Below the pieces are notes generated by a model. The model was not told the origin of the DNA, did not search any database, and saw nothing but the letters and a program-made list of their open reading frames with translations. 36,149 bases of DNA from Treponema sp. (GTDB lineage: Bacteria > Spirochaetota > Spirochaetia > Treponematales > Breznakiellaceae), in assembly GCA_009778545.1 (NCBI GenBank), contig WRJO01000008.1:1-36149 (forward strand). The letters are read 5' to 3'. A program made the position numbers and the translations under genes. Below are positions 34,691 through 36,149 of the stretch, piece by piece (position 1 is the first letter of the stretch; every line of letters begins with the position of its first letter).

Positions 34691-35168
34691 CTGCATGGGA
34701 GTACGCCTGTACATCGCCGGTTTTACTAAAATACAGATGCGGATAAAAGAAGCATCCCCCCTCCCCTGGTCTACGGTGCTGCTCCGCATGGCGATGATGC
34801 GCTGCGCCGAAACAATCGCCAAAAGAAACGGCAACAAATGCCTTGTTACCGGCGAAAGCCTTTCCCAGGTGGCGAGCCAGACCATAGAAAACATCAGCTG
34901 CACCCAGAGCGGAATCTCGATCCCCGTGCTGCGTCCCCTCATCGGCACGGACAAGGAAACCATCATCAGAAAAGCCGAACAGATCGGCACATACAAAATT
35001 TCCATCGAACCGCATGAAGACTGCTGCGTCCTATTCAGCCCGCCGCGTCCCATCCTGCGCGGCACTGTTGCCGAAGCCGCCGATCTCTACCGCGCGCTTG
35101 AACTAGAGCCGCTCATTGAAGAAGCAATCAGGAATTGTGAAACGGTAAAATTGGGGACTGGGGGTTAG
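34691..35168 (+). pseudogene. Duplicated 3' end of thiI
   Basis: From 34691 the sequence matches thiI from base 32970 onward, for 494 bases including the heptamer repeat, with no indel and about 20 substitutions (~96%). The frame is intact for 157 codons from the internal ATG at 34695, but the THUMP domain and PP-loop are absent, so it cannot be a working enzyme. Nine of the ~20 differences are silent and most of the rest are mild (I to L or V, S to T, E to D), so the two copies seem to have diverged while both were coding. The left breakpoint is at CTGCATGGG; the preceding 34656-34690 is not recognised. Confidence 0.88.
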
Positions 35169-35184
35169 GGACTGGGGACTGGGG
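35153..35184. repeat. CCCCAGT-type heptamer repeat, second thiI copy
   Basis: Identical to 33432-33463 and again supplies the TAG of the upstream frame. After it the two copies differ, though faint similarity (a GGCTC/ACTCA pattern) continues for ~20 bases. Confidence 0.85.
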
Positions 35185-35220
35185 TATCAGGCTCCAGGCA
35201 CTCACCTTGTACAGAACAAT

Positions 35221-35237
35221 GGTACAAGTCTTGTACC
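35221..35237. promoter_or_regulatory. Perfect 17-base palindrome GGTACAAG-T-CTTGTACC
   Basis: Two eight-base arms around one base, with a third half-site CTTGTAC 15 bases upstream (35205-35211). This is the shape of a binding site for a dimeric regulator, but no target gene starts close by. The flanking 35185-35501 gap also holds a GCCCAAA/TTTGGGC hairpin at 35273-35305; no gene is supported in it except the tiny frame at 35435. Confidence 0.35.
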
Positions 35238-35434
35238 GATTTTTGAGTTAAACAGGTTGAATTCGCCAAATAGCCCAAATATTGCCAAAAAATCCGATTT
35301 TGGGCGAATATTGCGTAACTTACAGGTTTACAGAGTCGTTTTTATGGTGTACTATGCTGTTACGGAAGCATTGTTTGGCATCCGTGGTTAAATTGAGGTA
35401 TCTAAGCAAAACTGGTTATGAAGAGGAGCATATT

Positions 35435-35485
35435 ATGAAAATTGGCATAGGCAGAAATGTAGAATTAATATTTTTTGATAAATGA
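35435..35485 (+). CDS. 16-codon open frame behind a strong ribosome site
   Basis: AGAGGAG at 35422-35428 lies six bases before an ATG, and the frame MKIGIGRNVELIFFDK ends at TGA 35483-35485. It is too short to assign. It could be a leader peptide, or the 5' stump of a gene broken when the downstream cassette was inserted at 35502. Confidence 0.25.
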   Translation: MKIGIGRNVELIFFDK

Positions 35486-35502
35486 AATTCAGATATAAGA
35501 CG

Positions 35503-36149
35503 TTATGCGAAATATGGGCTAAACTGGTTGTAAAATATAAGAATATAAAAATTAAGGTATTGTAATAATATAAATATTGGAATATTATGGTTTTATAAAA
35601 TTTTTTGGAGGGTTAAATCATGGAAAATAATATATTTTTTGAAACATTAAAAAAAGAAGATATAAATCAATATTCAAATATGATTAATAATGTATTTGAC
35701 GAATTTGTTGGAAAGGATTATTCTGAAGAAGGAAATAATATTTTTAAGAATTTTATTAAACCGAATAACATATTAGATAGATTTAAAAATGAACTAAATA
35801 AATTTTTTGTTGCAAAATATAATAATGAAATAATTGGTGTATTGGAAATAAAAAATAATGATCATATTTCATTGTTTTTTGTGAAAACTGAATTTCATGG
35901 GCAAGGAATAGGAAAGAAATTATTTCAAAATTATATGGAAACAATAAAAGACAATAATAGTATAAAAATTATATCTGTAAATTCTTCAATATACGCAGAA
36001 AAAATATATTCAAAATTAGGATTTAATAAAACCAGTGAAATACATGAAAAATGTGGAATGAAAATTGTTACAATGGAATATAGAATATAAAAAATGGTGT
36101 ACGCCCATACTTCGCATAACGAAGTTGCTGAAAAAGTTGCAACTGCGCA
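35503..36149 (+). mobile_element. Probable integron gene cassette (attC cut by window end)
   Basis: The left edge is G|TTATGC at 35502-35508; the right side has GCATAAC at 36114-36120. They belong to a longer inverted match: CGTTATGCGAAATATGGGC (35501-35519) against GCCCATACTTCGCATAACG (36103-36121), 18 of 19 paired. This is the geometry of a cassette whose attC begins with RYYYAAC-like GCATAAC and whose first bases are TTATGC after the crossover G. After 36121 the sequence continues with a possible L arm (GAAGTTGC ... GTTGCAAC). The left side has no attC from an earlier cassette, so it is either first in an array or inserted at a secondary site. No integrase is in the window. Confidence 0.5.
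35620..36090 (+). CDS. GNAT family N-acetyltransferase
   Basis: A 156-residue acetyltransferase. The acetyl-CoA loop is HGQGIGKKL near 98-106, preceded by the beta-4 strand HISLFFVKTEF and followed by the YAEKIYSKLGF block near 130-140. The acceptor is not predictable; cassette-borne GNATs modify antibiotics, polyamines or proteins. GGAGGG seven bases before the ATG is a strong ribosome site. Base use is extremely A+T-rich with Asn and Lys codons AAT/AAA dominating, quite unlike the rest of the window. It lies inside the putative integron cassette. The A+T-rich stretch 35520-35606 contains several TATAAA-like blocks but no clear promoter pair. Confidence 0.9.
   Translation: MENNIFFETLKKEDINQYSNMINNVFDEFVGKDYSEEGNNIFKNFIKPNNILDRFKNELNKFFVAKYNNEIIGVLEIKNNDHISLFFVKTEFHGQGIGKKLFQNYMETIKDNNSIKIISVNSSIYAEKIYSKLGFNKTSEIHEKCGMKIVTMEYRI

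Noticed and set aside
35313-35365. Second attC-like site (GCGTAAC ... GTTACGG)
   Set aside because: The outer six bases pair, but no inner complementary arms are visible between them, so it is probably chance.
35282-35485. 67-codon open frame starting at TTG
   Set aside because: No ribosome site at the start and no family; only its last 16 codons, behind AGAGGAG, have a usable start.

Overview
The window looks like a chromosomal segment of a host-associated spirochete, most likely a moderately G+C-rich Treponema of the termite-gut type. The reasons are the diderm envelope genes (BamA, TamB, Skp) without LPS genes, several secreted TPR or small-barrel proteins of a treponemal style, and the general protein character. 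No rRNA or species marker is present, so the genus is an inference. About 33 kb is ordinary housekeeping chromosome; the last ~2.7 kb is a patchwork of remnants, A+T-rich accessory genes and repeats.

Layout. 1-4.9 kb, plus strand: the 3' part of priA, then a short operon (TPR lipid/envelope protein, membrane glycosyltransferase, PlsC-like acyltransferase, small beta-barrel protein). 4.9-19.1 kb, minus strand: a long tightly packed run tamB-bamA-skp-mutS-Wzi-like barrel-comF-YprB-like nuclease, read from one divergent promoter region near 19.05 kb. 19.1-20.4 kb, plus: tmk and an exported helical-repeat protein. 20.6-22.0 kb, minus: tRNA-Lys(UUU), its intrinsic terminator, then dinB. 22.0-23.6 kb, plus: a hairpin-rich 150-bp block and hisS. 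23.6-31.0 kb: a repeat-filled spacer, then a PLP aminotransferase and MOSC protein (minus), an OmpA-like membrane protein (plus), and thrA-moeA (minus). 31.1-33.4 kb, plus: a cysteine desulfurase and thiI, overlapping and presumably acting together in tRNA 4-thiouridine or thiamine sulfur transfer.

33.4-36.1 kb is the accessory end. After thiI come fragments of two dead genes, an A+T-rich MNT-HEPN toxin-antitoxin pair, and then a second 494-bp copy of the thiI 3' end that is about 96% identical with no indels. The copies therefore bracket the toxin-antitoxin module. After that comes a GNAT acetyltransferase bounded by an 18/19 inverted match containing GTTATGC and GCATAAC, which looks like a single integron gene cassette whose attC is cut by the window end.

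Themes across the window. (1) Several promoter-proximal genes have a good -10 (often with a -35) ending only 6-8 bases before the ATG and no Shine-Dalgarno, suggesting leaderless mRNAs, while genes inside operons have clear ribosome sites. (2) thiI appears to start at ATT behind a strong GGAGG. (3) Two families of short tandem repeats (a CCCCAGT-type heptamer and a CGCAGAGG/TGCCTCTG octamer) sit at gene ends and sometimes inside reading frames. (4) The leader of hisS holds a nest of hairpins not explained by any known element I can name.
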